NCBI GenBank assembly: GCA_963834755.1 | Contig: CAWICQ010000012.1 | Coordinates: 248,001-312,000 of the forward strand | Direction: 5' to 3' | Origin: Dokdonella_A sp963834755 | Lineage (GTDB): Bacteria > Pseudomonadota > Gammaproteobacteria > Xanthomonadales > Rhodanobacteraceae | DNA length: 64,000 nt | Shown: piece by piece, positions 1 to 8,369 of the stretch | Numbering within the stretch: the stretch's first letter is position 1 | How the letters are laid out: each line of letters opens with the position of its first letter | Notes under the pieces: model-generated | Seen by the model: only the letters and a program-made list of their open reading frames with translations | Database searches by the model: none | What the model was told of the DNA's origin: nothing | Translations under genes and position numbers: made by a program

Positions 1-1
1 A

Positions 2-556
2 CTGCTCTGGCGCGGCGCCAGCTATGCCTACGCGGGCGACTTCGCGAATGCGGAGCGGCTGTTGAAGCGTGCCGCGGATGCCAAACTCGCATTCGCGGGT
101 CTCGGATTGTCCTTCATTTCCGATGCGCGGCACGAAAAAGCCGAGGCGATCCAGCAGTTGAGCGTTGCGTTCAAGGCGCTCGATACGACACTGCCGAAGG
201 ATGCGCCCGACGTGCTCGCCGAAGGGATCCTGGGCGACGCGGATGCGCGCACGCGTGCGCTCGACATGATCCATCGTTATCTCGCCGGCGATCCGCCGGT
301 GATTGCCGGTGTCGTCGTCTACGCGTTGATCCGGATGGGCGAGCCGGCAGAGGCCCTGGCAACCATCGAGAAGGGGCTCACCAGCAACGATGCCGTGTTC
401 CTTGCATTCCTGTGGAATCACTACGGTCGCGATGTGCGCATGCTGCCGGAGTTTCCGGAGTTCGTGCGCAAGATGGGTCTGGCGGATGTATGGGATCAGT
501 ACGGGCCGCCGGATGATTGCCATCGCGTCGGTCCGCGCGACTATGTCTGCGAGTAA
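2..556 (+). CDS. TPR-containing protein, C-terminal part (5' end outside window)
   Basis: The reading frame is open from the first bases, so only the last 184 or so codons are present. The visible part is helical with alternating small and large residues like tetratricopeptide repeats. It ends with a Gly-Pro-Pro-Asp-Asp-Cys stretch and a terminal YVCE, an ending I associate with TPR proteins of Xanthomonadales that carry an N-terminal membrane or DNA-binding domain. The next gene starts 3 bases after this stop and has a similar C-terminal layout (a DHGL/EKGL helix, then FAAF/FPEF), so the two look like tandem paralogues in one operon. The N-terminal domain cannot be seen, so the cellular role is open. 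Confidence 0.7.
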   Translation: MLWRGASYAYAGDFANAERLLKRAADAKLAFAGLGLSFISDARHEKAEAIQQLSVAFKALDTTLPKDAPDVLAEGILGDADARTRALDMIHRYLAGDPPVIAGVVVYALIRMGEPAEALATIEKGLTSNDAVFLAFLWNHYGRDVRMLPEFPEFVRKMGLADVWDQYGPPDDCHRVGPRDYVCE

Positions 557-559
557 TGC

Positions 560-2377
560 ATGAATTTCTTCACCGAGCTCCGACGCCGCAATGTCTACCG
601 CGCCGCCGCATTCTACGCCGCGAGCGGTTGGCTGCTCGTACAGATCGCGACGCAGGTCTTTCCGCTGTTCCACATGCCCGAATGGATGCTGCGCTGGATT
701 GTCGTTGCCGTGGTCGTCGGATTTCCGTTTGCGCTCATGTTCGCCTGGTTTTACGAGTGGACGCCGCAGGGTATCAAGCGCGAGAGCGACATCGATCGTT
801 CGCAGTCGATCACGCGGCAGACGGGACGCACGCTCGATCGCTGGATCATCGCGACGCTCGTCCTCGCCGTCGTGCTGCTGCTCACGGACAAGTTCGTGCT
901 GCACAAGGACGCGGTTGCGCCGATCGCCGACAAATCGATCGCCGTGCTGCCGTTCGCGAATACCAGCGGCGATGCGGGCAACGAATATTTTTCCGATGGC
1001 CTTTCGGAAGAGTTGATTTCCTCGCTGTCGCGACTCAGCGATCTCAAGGTGATCGGTCGCACATCGTCTTTTCAGTTCAAGGGCAAGACCGACGATAGCG
1101 CGTCGATCGGGCAGAAACTCGGCGTTGTTTATCTGCTCGAAGGCAGCGTGCGCAAGTCCGCCGATCGCGTGCGCATTGCGGCACAGTTGGTGAAGTCGGC
1201 GGATGGCGCAAACGTCTGGTCCGAAAGCTACGATCGCGAGCTCAAGGACATCTTCGCGGTGCAGGCCGAAATCGCCGGCATGGTCGCCAACCAGCTTCAG
1301 GTCGCGTTACTGGGCAAGAATGCGCAAGCGGCACCCGTGCCGGTGGTGGTGGCGTCATCGACTCAGAATGTCGACGCGTACACGGCATTTTTACAAGGCA
1401 ACGAGTCCGTGCTGCGGCATACCGCAGCGGACGAACGCAAGGCGATCGGTTACTACGAGGAAGCCGTTCGGCTTGATCCTCGCTATGCACTCGCATATGC
1501 GAATCTCGCCGACACGCAGGTGCAGCTGGTTACGATCTTTACCGTCTTGGATCGCGACGACAGGGAAGCGCTGATCGCCAAAGCGCGGCAAAACGCAGCG
1601 CGTGCGCTGGAGCTGGATCCGACATGCGGCAGGGCGCATCAGGCTGCGGCGTTCATTGCGGCCGTCGTCGACTTTGATCTGATCGGTTCCGAAGCGGGCT
1701 ACCAACGCGCGGTCGAGCTCGCGCCGCAGGATTCGGGTGCGTATCTGAATCTCGCCATTCTCAATGCGTCGCTTGGTCGGGTCGAGGAGGGTGTCGAATA
1801 CGGGCGCAAGTCGATCACGCTCGATCCGTTGAACAGCAGCAACTACGTTTATCACGCACGCACGCTCGTCTCGCTCGGCCGCTACGACGAAGCGGAAGCA
1901 GTTCTACGCAAGGCGATCGAGCTTCAGCCGCAGGGGGCGCAGAGTTATACGGAGCTCGCGACGATTGAGGTTCTGCGCGGCGATGCGCGCGCCGCGCTGG
2001 ATCTGGCGAGTCAGGAGACAGATCCGTTCTGGCGCATGTATGCGTTTGCGCTCGCACGGTCTGCGGTCGGCAATAGCGCCGAAGCCGACAAGGCGCTTGC
2101 GGACCTGATCGAACGCTATCCGGACACCGGCCCGTTCCAGATTGCCCAGGTCTACGCGCTGCGCAAGGAGCCGGACAAAGTATTCGAGTGGCTGGATCAT
2201 GGCCTCGCGACGCACGACCCGGGCGTCACGATGCTGCTCTATGCGCCTTTTGTCCGCGCGTATCGCGCTGATCCACGCTTCGCGGCGTTTTGCAGAAGAC
2301 TGAAATTGCCGACTCCGGATTCGGCGCCGGTGCCTGCTGCGACTTCTGCAGGCGTGGCATCGGGAACGATGCCGTGA
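560..2377 (+). CDS. Membrane-anchored TolB/FlgO-like N-terminal domain protein with TPR repeats
   Basis: 605 residues. Residues about 12-75 contain two hydrophobic segments and a third lies near 93-115, so the N-terminus is membrane-bound. Residues about 128-230 hold a KSIAVLPFAN...YFSDGLSEEL segment, the signature of the TolB-N/FlgO-like domain found in many TPR or adenylate-cyclase-like proteins. The rest (about 270-560) is a run of TPR helices ending in a Pro-rich tail. No nucleotidyl cyclase or DNA-binding domain is visible, so it is probably a scaffold or sensor rather than an enzyme. The ATG lies 3 bases after the upstream TPR gene, so the two are probably cotranscribed. Confidence 0.8.
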   Translation: MNFFTELRRRNVYRAAAFYAASGWLLVQIATQVFPLFHMPEWMLRWIVVAVVVGFPFALMFAWFYEWTPQGIKRESDIDRSQSITRQTGRTLDRWIIATLVLAVVLLLTDKFVLHKDAVAPIADKSIAVLPFANTSGDAGNEYFSDGLSEELISSLSRLSDLKVIGRTSSFQFKGKTDDSASIGQKLGVVYLLEGSVRKSADRVRIAAQLVKSADGANVWSESYDRELKDIFAVQAEIAGMVANQLQVALLGKNAQAAPVPVVVASSTQNVDAYTAFLQGNESVLRHTAADERKAIGYYEEAVRLDPRYALAYANLADTQVQLVTIFTVLDRDDREALIAKARQNAARALELDPTCGRAHQAAAFIAAVVDFDLIGSEAGYQRAVELAPQDSGAYLNLAILNASLGRVEEGVEYGRKSITLDPLNSSNYVYHARTLVSLGRYDEAEAVLRKAIELQPQGAQSYTELATIEVLRGDARAALDLASQETDPFWRMYAFALARSAVGNSAEADKALADLIERYPDTGPFQIAQVYALRKEPDKVFEWLDHGLATHDPGVTMLLYAPFVRAYRADPRFAAFCRRLKLPTPDSAPVPAATSAGVASGTMP

Positions 2378-2508
2378 TGGATTGTCGAGAGGGCATTGCT
2401 GCGGGCATTCCTCGCCGCATCGGCCGCTAGGAATGCGGTCGCGATGCCCGCCGCGAACGCCAAATCGCGTACGGCTTCTATGAGGAATGCCCAAGCGGCG
2501 GGTCATCC

Positions 2509-3021
2509 ATGAACTTGCTTCAATTCACCATCGGCACGGCTCTTTTCGGCGCGGCGCTGCTCGCGTGCTCGATCGTGCGACTGATCGCCGTCGTGCGCAC
2601 CAGCATCATCGTGCGCCTGCCTGTGCTGCGCGAGCAGGATGTCCGGTTTCCGGAGCCCGGCCTGGTCATGCTGTGCATCGAGACGACGTATCTCGATTCG
2701 TCGTTCGGGGGCGCCGGGTTTGCCTTGACTGATTTCAGCGGGCACGACGTGCCGTCCGCGCCGATCCTGTTCCGCACGAAGGTGTCGAGTTTTTCGCGCG
2801 TGCGGCTTTCGATACGAACGTTCCAGATTCCGCGCGCGGGACGTTACCGGCTCGTCGTCACCGGCGTGCCACAAGGACGCGATATGTCGAAGTCGGCGCT
2901 GGTGTTTGCGCGGCCGTTCGCCGGAGCGCTGGTGCTCTGGATTCTCGGCATCGTCTTTGGCGGGATCTGCCTCGTCGGCGGTATCGTTCTCTCGGCGTTG
3001 CGACTCGCCGGCAAGTTGTGA
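2509..3021 (+). CDS. Hypothetical membrane protein with two terminal transmembrane segments
   Basis: 170 residues. A hydrophobic helix at about 5-30 and another at about 135-165 flank a roughly 100-residue soluble part with beta-strand-like alternation, including a segment FQIPRAGRYRLVVTG that resembles a beta-sandwich edge. This suggests an N-in/C-in protein with a periplasmic domain. I do not recognise the family. It stands alone, 131 bases after the TPR operon. The start was chosen because the hydrophobic helix begins right after it. Confidence 0.6.
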   Translation: MNLLQFTIGTALFGAALLACSIVRLIAVVRTSIIVRLPVLREQDVRFPEPGLVMLCIETTYLDSSFGGAGFALTDFSGHDVPSAPILFRTKVSSFSRVRLSIRTFQIPRAGRYRLVVTGVPQGRDMSKSALVFARPFAGALVLWILGIVFGGICLVGGIVLSALRLAGKL

Positions 3022-3071
3022 TGCCGGTTCGCTCCGATCCGCGTCGGGCTTGCGTGCCGTAGCGCGATCTC

Positions 3072-3347
3072 GTGGCGCTGAATCGCATCGAGATTGCGCG
3101 AGCTTCTGATTTCGGCGACTCGGCTTGCGATTCCCTGCTCGCCGCGCACTGGCTCGCGTATGCCGCGGTGCTCGCAGCGTCGTTCATGTTCTTTCTGACC
3201 GGACTGCGCCAGGTTCACAACGCGTATCACTACGCGCTCGGGATTTCGTACCGACGCGCCATCTGGCGACGCTTGCCGCGCCACTCGATACGATTGCTCA
3301 GGAGCTTGCGCTACTTCGCGCGTTCTGATCGATCCGCAGGAATCTGA
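3072..3347 (+). pseudogene. Possible fatty-acid-desaturase remnant (N-terminal fragment)
   Basis: A short GTG-initiated frame contains LAASFMFFLTGLRQVHNAYH, which resembles the first membrane segment and histidine region of membrane fatty acid desaturases. After about residue 60 the similarity stops and the sequence becomes Arg-rich. No second or third histidine box follows in any frame before the next gene at 3470. I read it as a truncated, frameshifted relic rather than a working gene. The family guess rests on one short segment. The surrounding 3022-3469 stretch holds nothing else I can identify except the ribosome binding site GAGGAG for the next gene. Confidence 0.35.
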
Positions 3348-3469
3348 TTCTTCGGCCAGCGAAGCGCAATCCAGAAGAATCGCGCTACACTGTGCGGTAG
3401 CCTCGTTCCGTCCTCCGAAAGAAGTCAGGCTGCGTTTCGCACGACCCACTCATAGAGGAGCAAGAACGT

Positions 3470-3931
3470 ATGCGCGCACTACTCATCGCATTGGCCGGCA
3501 TCATCGCCATGTCCGGCACCGCGCCGGCATTCGCATCCGACCAGTCGGATGTGATGGTCCCGATCCATCAGTTCGTGGATGGCTTCAACAAGGGCGATAC
3601 GAAGACGGCACTCGCCGCCTGCGCCGATGAAACTTCCATCATCGACGAGTTTCCTCCGCACGAATGGCACGGTGCCGGCGCCTGCGCGAAGTGGGCGAGC
3701 GACTACGAGGCCAACACGAAGAAAGAAGGCATCACCGATGGCTTCGTCACACTCAACAAGCCTCGGCACGTCGACGTCAAGGGAGATCGCGCCTACGTCG
3801 TGATTCCGACGAACTATGTATTCAAACAAAACGGAAAAGCGATGAAAGAAACACGCTCGGCGTTTGCGTTTGCGCTGCAGAAAGGCGCGAGCGGCTGGCG
3901 CATCACGGGATGGTCCTGGGCGGCGAATTGA
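3470..3931 (+). CDS. Secreted SnoaL/NTF2-like (DUF4440-type) protein
   Basis: 153 residues. A typical signal peptide occupies residues 1-22 (basic start, hydrophobic core, AFA cleavage before SDQSD). The mature part has the alpha+beta cone layout of SnoaL/NTF2-like proteins: a helix (VDGFNKGDTKTALAAC), an FPPHEW loop, and a final strand pair ending in GWRITGWSWAAN. Such proteins are small ligand-binding or calcium/calmodulin-kinase-association-like domains, and no catalytic residues can be assigned. The GAGGAG ribosome binding site 9 bases upstream supports the start. It probably acts in the periplasm. Confidence 0.7.
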   Translation: MRALLIALAGIIAMSGTAPAFASDQSDVMVPIHQFVDGFNKGDTKTALAACADETSIIDEFPPHEWHGAGACAKWASDYEANTKKEGITDGFVTLNKPRHVDVKGDRAYVVIPTNYVFKQNGKAMKETRSAFAFALQKGASGWRITGWSWAAN

Positions 3932-3961
3932 AACGTCGTCTCAAACAAGAAAGGTTCGGCC

Positions 3962-4379
3962 ATGGCGGAGAACAAGACAAAACCGACGACAGGCAAGTGT
4001 CGCCGATTATCTCTGTTCCATTGACGACAAAGCGCGGCGTGAAGACTGCAAAGCGCTGGCGAAACTGATGACTCGGGCAACGAAACAGAAACCGAAGATG
4101 TGGGGAAGCAGCATCGTCGGATTCGGCAGCTATCACTACAAATACGAAAGCGGGCGCGAAGGCGATATGTGCCTCGTCGGTTTTTCATCGCGAAAAGGCG
4201 ATATCAGCATCTACGGCATGGCCGACTTTCCCGGGCAGGACAAGCTTTTCGCCAAGCTCGGTAGGCACAAGATGGGCAAGGGATGCCTCTACGTTCGCAG
4301 GCTTGTCGACATCGATCCGAAAATTTTCGAGCAGCTCGTCGCGGGTTCTATCGCGGAGAGGAAACGACGTTACGCGTGA
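3962..4379 (+). pseudogene. DUF1801 domain protein with a one-base frameshift near its start
   Basis: The ATG at 3962 opens MAENKTKPTT, then meets a stop 20 codons in. From 3993 the next frame continues ASVADYLCSIDDKARR...TKQKPKMWGSSIVGFGSYHYKYESG..., the standard DUF1801 domain, to the stop at 4379. Removing one G of the GG at 3992-3993 restores a single frame of about 138 codons. The DUF1801 core (the GFG-YHYKYESGREGD stretch and DIDPKIFEQLV) is otherwise complete with no stop. It is therefore either a very recent mutation or a sequencing error. Function of the family: YdhG/DUF1801-like, unknown. It follows the SnoaL-like gene by 30 bases. Confidence 0.75.
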
Positions 4380-4396
4380 CGTCGAACGAGCCGACG

Positions 4397-4906
4397 ATGG
4401 AGATACGCCGCCTGACTTCCGCCGATGCCGCGGCCTATCGGACGGTTCGGCTGGCGGGTTTGCTGGAAATGCCGACCGCGTTTGCCGCGAGCTACGAGGC
4501 GGAGCGCAGCTGGCCGCTCTCGGCGTACGAGCAGAGGCTCGACGCGGAGCCGGATCGCGGAACGTTCGGTGCATTCGATGGGCCGAAGCTCGTCGGCATC
4601 GTCACGCTCGGAAGAGAGAGCATGCCCAAGCTCATGCACAAGGCGCACATCTGGGGCATGTATGTGCTTCCCGAAGCGCGCGGGCGAAGTGCCGGGCGAA
4701 GACTTCTGCAGCACGCGATCGACCTGGCGCGCGGCATTCCGGAGATTCGGCAAGTCAACGTCAGCGCCAATGCCACGAATGCGCCAGCGCTGCGGTTGTA
4801 CGAGTCCGCCGGATTCCGGGCATTTGGACGCGAAAGCGAATCTCTATGTATTGATGGAGAGCGGCACGATGAACTGCACCTGGCGCTCTCGCTTGCGCGC
4901 GACTGA
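4397..4906 (+). CDS. GNAT family N-acetyltransferase
   Basis: 169 residues with the GNAT fold in order: an N-terminal strand (MEIRRLTSADAAAYRTVRL), the beta-4 strand IWGMYVLPEARG, the acyl-CoA pyrophosphate loop in the form RGRSAGRRLL, then the ANATNAPALRLYESAGF motif typical of the C-terminal alpha-beta unit. The acceptor substrate cannot be read from the sequence. The ATG at 4397 was chosen because it precedes the first beta strand directly; the frame is open further upstream but overlaps the DUF1801 gene. Its end overlaps the probable start of the next gene by 38 bases, suggesting cotranscription. Confidence 0.85.
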   Translation: MEIRRLTSADAAAYRTVRLAGLLEMPTAFAASYEAERSWPLSAYEQRLDAEPDRGTFGAFDGPKLVGIVTLGRESMPKLMHKAHIWGMYVLPEARGRSAGRRLLQHAIDLARGIPEIRQVNVSANATNAPALRLYESAGFRAFGRESESLCIDGERHDELHLALSLARD

Positions 4907-6008
4907 TCCATCGAATCACCATTGCCGGGCGACGACGCCGGATCGTTCCAGATTCGCGCCGCTGCTGTCGCTCGTGCTGTGTGCCGCAGTGCCGACGGCT
5001 CGCGCCGAAACGGCGATCGAAGCGATCGCGAAACAATACGATCGCTATCCGCTGATCATGCTCGGAGAATGGCACCGGAACGCGCAGCAGCACGTTTTTC
5101 TGCGTGATCTCATTCGCGATCCCGCTTTCATCTGCCGAACGGACGATATCGTCATCGAGTTCGGCAACTCGCGCCTGCAGAGTGTCGCGGACGCGTATGC
5201 GTCGGGCGAGGCCGTCACGGAAGCGCAGCTGCAAAGCATGTTTCGCGAGACGGAAGTGCCGTTCACGTGGAATTCGCCGGTGTACCGTCTGTTCTACGAG
5301 ACCGTTCGCGAAGTCAATGGGAAGCACATCTGTTCGCATCCGGTCCGGCTCGTGCTCGGCGATCCGCCGATCGACTGGTCGCGCGTCAAGACGCTGAAGG
5401 ACTTCGAACCGTTCGGCGACCGCGACGCTTCGTTCACCGATACGGTCGAGCGCGAAGTGCTGGCCAAACATCGCCGCGCGTTGCTGATCGCCGGCGAGCC
5501 GCATGCGTTGCGCAAATTGCCGAAGGCGGATGCGAGCGGCGATGGGTTGCCGGAGCCGACCGTTGCGCAGCTTATCGAGCGCAAACATCCGGGCGTTCTG
5601 TTTTCAATCGCGCTGGTGACGACGCCGGCCGCCGCGAAGGTTTTAAAAATGAGTGCGCCGCCGAGTTTCAAAGTCGTGCGCGGGAGCGGGCTCGAACGTG
5701 CCGACTTCGGTCTCATCGCTCCTGCCTGGAGCGCGACGCCGGTCATCGTGAACGGAAAGCACGACTGGAAACTCGCCCCGGCGAAAAGTTGGCCGCGGAT
5801 GGGCGAAGTCGTCGATGGCGTTCTGTATCTCGGCGGCGACGAAACGCGAATCTTTCCGCCGCCGAGCATCTATCTCGACCCGGTTTATCAGCAGGCGCTG
5901 AGAGAGCGCGCCGCGATCATCAAGCAGTTCAACGGCCAGGACTTCACGCCGGTGCTCGATGATCTGGTGAAAGAGGCCGAGCAAGCGAAGGAGCCGTCGG
6001 CTCACTGA
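4869..6008 (+). CDS. ChaN family (DUF399) exported protein
   Basis: About 379 residues from the ATG at 4869. A hydrophobic stretch ends in PTARA just before the mature AETAIEAIAKQYD, so export to the periplasm is likely. It then shows YPLIMLGEWHRNAQQHVFLRDL, which matches the conserved first strand and helix of ChaN/DUF399 (also seen in EreA-like and TIKI-like folds), with IVIEFGNSRLQ further on. ChaN of Campylobacter is a haem-binding lipoprotein; here no lipobox cysteine is seen. The start is uncertain: the ATG at 4854 or a downstream non-ATG codon are alternatives. The 3' end overlaps the convergent polyketide synthase gene by 65 bases. Confidence 0.65.
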   Translation: MNCTWRSRLRATDPSNHHCRATTPDRSRFAPLLSLVLCAAVPTARAETAIEAIAKQYDRYPLIMLGEWHRNAQQHVFLRDLIRDPAFICRTDDIVIEFGNSRLQSVADAYASGEAVTEAQLQSMFRETEVPFTWNSPVYRLFYETVREVNGKHICSHPVRLVLGDPPIDWSRVKTLKDFEPFGDRDASFTDTVEREVLAKHRRALLIAGEPHALRKLPKADASGDGLPEPTVAQLIERKHPGVLFSIALVTTPAAAKVLKMSAPPSFKVVRGSGLERADFGLIAPAWSATPVIVNGKHDWKLAPAKSWPRMGEVVDGVLYLGGDETRIFPPPSIYLDPVYQQALRERAAIIKQFNGQDFTPVLDDLVKEAEQAKEPSAH

Positions 6009-7137
6009 ACGCGGCATGTGGGCGCGGCAGAGTCGCTTGTTCGACGTTCGATGAAAAGCGAGCTTCGCTGTCATTGCAAGCGCGCGTTTCGTACAGAACG
6101 CAGCCGAAGTAATAACCGGCGCCGAACGCCACCATCATTCCACGCGACGCCGCTCCGGCAGGACGCTCGAACTGCTGCCGCAGTGTGAAGAGGCAGCTGG
6201 CGGAGCTCAGATTGCCGAATTCTGCGAACGAAGCGGCGGAGTCCGCGAGTTGATCGTCGGTGAGCCCGAGGATCGTTTCGTCCTTGAATTTCATCAGCAC
6301 GGGCAGTCCACCTTGATGGATGGCCCAATCGCGCACGTCGCGGGTCGCGAGGCCATGTTTTGCCAGCATCGGCGCGATGCATTCGGAGGCGACCAGTTCC
6401 GGCATCGTGCCTTTGATGTCCTCGCCGACGAGGAAATGACCGCCTTTCATCGTGATCGCGTCGCCGAGCCTGAAGCCGGTGTCGACATCGACGACGCGAA
6501 GCGCGGTCGAGAACTCGTCCGCCATCGACTCGGGAACGATGAGAACCGCCGCCGCGCCATCGCTGAAAAGGAGATGTGCGCGCAGGCTCGAGCGAAAGTC
6601 TTCATTGCGCTTGTCGTGGATCGGGCTGTACGCCCACGTGCATTGCTCGAGGACGATGACCAGCGCCGCCTTGTTCGATCGCCTGCAAAATTCGACGGCC
6701 GACTCGATCTGCAGGATGCCGGACGCGCAGCCGTAGTAGGGCATTTCCTGCGGTGGCGCGACGAGGTTCAGCCTTCTCTCGGTTGCCACCTGACACGCCA
6801 GATTCGGCAGCACGTCGACGTGTGAGGAAATGTTGTACGAAACACTGAGAAGACCGATCTCGTCCGTCGGCAGCATGATCGACACGGCATCGATCAACGA
6901 GCAGCACCAGTTCTTCGGCGTATGGCAGCTCGAAATCAGGCGTTTTTCCGGGTACGACCCGAAGTCGAGCACGGAGGAGAACGTCTTCACTCCGGTGTTC
7001 CGGCTCGCCTTCCTGGCGAGTGTCAGGACGTCGGCGGCGACGCCCGGTTGTCCATAGACACATTCGAGGATCTCCTCCGACGGATAACGCGGAGGCAGGA
7101 GTGTGGCGATATCGACGATGTACACATCGTTGTTCAT
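5944..7137 (-). CDS. Type III polyketide synthase-like (chalcone synthase superfamily) enzyme
   Basis: 397 residues. The catalytic triad of the thiolase-fold condensing enzymes is present: Cys in PYYGCASG, His in WAIHQGG and Asn in FGNLSSAS, with LFSDGAAAVLIV matching the gatekeeper region of type III enzymes. The HQGG and GNLSSAS forms fit chalcone-synthase-like enzymes better than FabH. Such enzymes condense malonyl-CoA onto acyl-CoA starters to give resorcinols or pyrones; the product here is unknown. The last 40 residues beyond the usual family end (GYYFGCVLYET) are Arg/Pro/Ala-rich and lie over the convergent ChaN-like gene, so this tail may be accidental. No methyltransferase or oxidase partner lies beside it. 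Confidence 0.75.
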   Translation of the reverse strand: MNNDVYIVDIATLLPPRYPSEEILECVYGQPGVAADVLTLARKASRNTGVKTFSSVLDFGSYPEKRLISSCHTPKNWCCSLIDAVSIMLPTDEIGLLSVSYNISSHVDVLPNLACQVATERRLNLVAPPQEMPYYGCASGILQIESAVEFCRRSNKAALVIVLEQCTWAYSPIHDKRNEDFRSSLRAHLLFSDGAAAVLIVPESMADEFSTALRVVDVDTGFRLGDAITMKGGHFLVGEDIKGTMPELVASECIAPMLAKHGLATRDVRDWAIHQGGLPVLMKFKDETILGLTDDQLADSAASFAEFGNLSSASCLFTLRQQFERPAGAASRGMMVAFGAGYYFGCVLYETRACNDSEARFSSNVEQATLPRPHAAFSEPTAPSLARPLSPDHRAPA

Positions 7138-7319
7138 GGCGGCTCGCTCGCGGAGGGGAAGCGTGCCTATCCATGTACGCAGTTTCGGTCAGAAGCGGAC
7201 ATCCGGCAGGACGGACTTCACGGAAACGACGCGAGCCGGGCTCTGCGCATTCGTCAGGGCGGTCGAAGCACGATGCGCCGTGAGAGAAACGGACGCGACG
7301 CGGACGCTGCGAATGCGCT

Positions 7320-8075
7320 TCAGCTCTTGGATTTCAGGCGCGCGACCAACGCCTGAAGCACGGCCTGGGCCTCGGGCGCAAACCAGCGATCGAGAAAATC
7401 CTCGACCGGCAGCGCCGCCGGATCGGCGAACACGGCAGCGAGATCGGCACGCGCGAGCCGGCGCGTTTCGCTCATGGCGACCGGTGGCAACCGGAGCAGC
7501 TCACTCATCCACGCGATCGCGCGCGGGACCACGAGATCGGTTGCGACCAGCTCATCGACAAATCCAATGGCTTTCGCGTCGCCGGCATCAAGCATGGCGC
7601 CGGCAACCATCAGGCGCTCCGCGCGATACGTGCCGACGAGCCGTCTCAGCGCGGCCTGGATGCACTCCGGCACGGCGAGTCCGACTTGCGTTTCATTGAG
7701 GCCGATCTTGAACGCGCCATCCGCCATTACGCGGTAGTCGCACATGATCGAGAGCACCGCGCCGCCCGCCGGCGCGTGGCCCGTGATCGCGGCGACGATC
7801 GGAATCGGCGAGCGCGCCAGCACGGCGCAAAGTCCGAAGAAATCGTTCCAGAACACGCGGAAGTCATCGCGCTTCAGCTGCAGCAGCGCCGGCACGTCGA
7901 GTCCCGCCGAAAACATGCCTTCGCGTCCGCTCAGCACCATGCCGCGCGCGCCGTTGCGTGGTGCGGCCTGGATCGCTTCGCGCAGCCGGCGCACGAGGCC
8001 GGGATCGAGCGCATTGACCGGCGGGCGCGCAAGGCGGAGCTCGTGGATCGCGTCGTGCCTGATGAGATCGAGCAT
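7320..8075 (-). CDS. Enoyl-CoA hydratase/isomerase family protein, isomerase-like
   Basis: 251 residues from the ATG at 8075. The crotonase fold is clear: FSAGLDVPALL (oxyanion-hole strand), ITGHAPAGGAVLSIMCDYRVM (second oxyanion glycines) and LNETQVGLAVPE. The NETQVGL form is the one I recall from mitochondrial delta3,delta2-enoyl-CoA isomerases, where the Glu is the catalytic base, so isomerisation in fatty-acid beta-oxidation is more likely than hydration. The frame is open 26 codons upstream, but MLDLIRHD fits the family start. It is transcribed towards the polyketide synthase-like gene, 182 bases apart, with nothing identifiable between. Confidence 0.8.
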   Translation of the reverse strand: MLDLIRHDAIHELRLARPPVNALDPGLVRRLREAIQAAPRNGARGMVLSGREGMFSAGLDVPALLQLKRDDFRVFWNDFFGLCAVLARSPIPIVAAITGHAPAGGAVLSIMCDYRVMADGAFKIGLNETQVGLAVPECIQAALRRLVGTYRAERLMVAGAMLDAGDAKAIGFVDELVATDLVVPRAIAWMSELLRLPPVAMSETRRLARADLAAVFADPAALPVEDFLDRWFAPEAQAVLQALVARLKSKS

Positions 8076-8151
8076 GTCGCGACGATACCGGAAAACCTGC
8101 GTGTGCGCTGGGCGAAAACTGCGCTTCATGCGCTCGCATGATGCGCCCGTC

Positions 8152-8310
8152 ATGACGACAAAAGCCTACGCTCGGCGGTTCGCAGAATTCGGCTGCGCTC
8201 TGCTGCTCGATGTCGTGTGCATGAGTGTCACCGCGACGATCTTGTGGCTATCGCATCGTCGCGCACGCACGGCGATCGCGCCGGATTCACCGGCCGGCGC
8301 GCCGCGCTGA
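8152..8310 (+). CDS. Possible 52-residue single-pass membrane protein
   Basis: A small frame with a hydrophobic helix at about residues 12-34 (FGCALLLDVVCMSVTATILWL) between a basic N-terminus and an Arg-rich, Pro-rich C-terminus. It starts 76 bases from the divergent enoyl-CoA isomerase gene and ends 59 bases before the convergent DUF4139 gene. There is no strong ribosome binding site and I know no relative, so this is only a candidate. Confidence 0.3.
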   Translation: MTTKAYARRFAEFGCALLLDVVCMSVTATILWLSHRRARTAIAPDSPAGAPR

Positions 8311-8369
8311 AGCATCGAACTTCCGCGGACGCGCAGCCTTCGCGCCTCAGCGATGGCGTCGCGGTTTGA

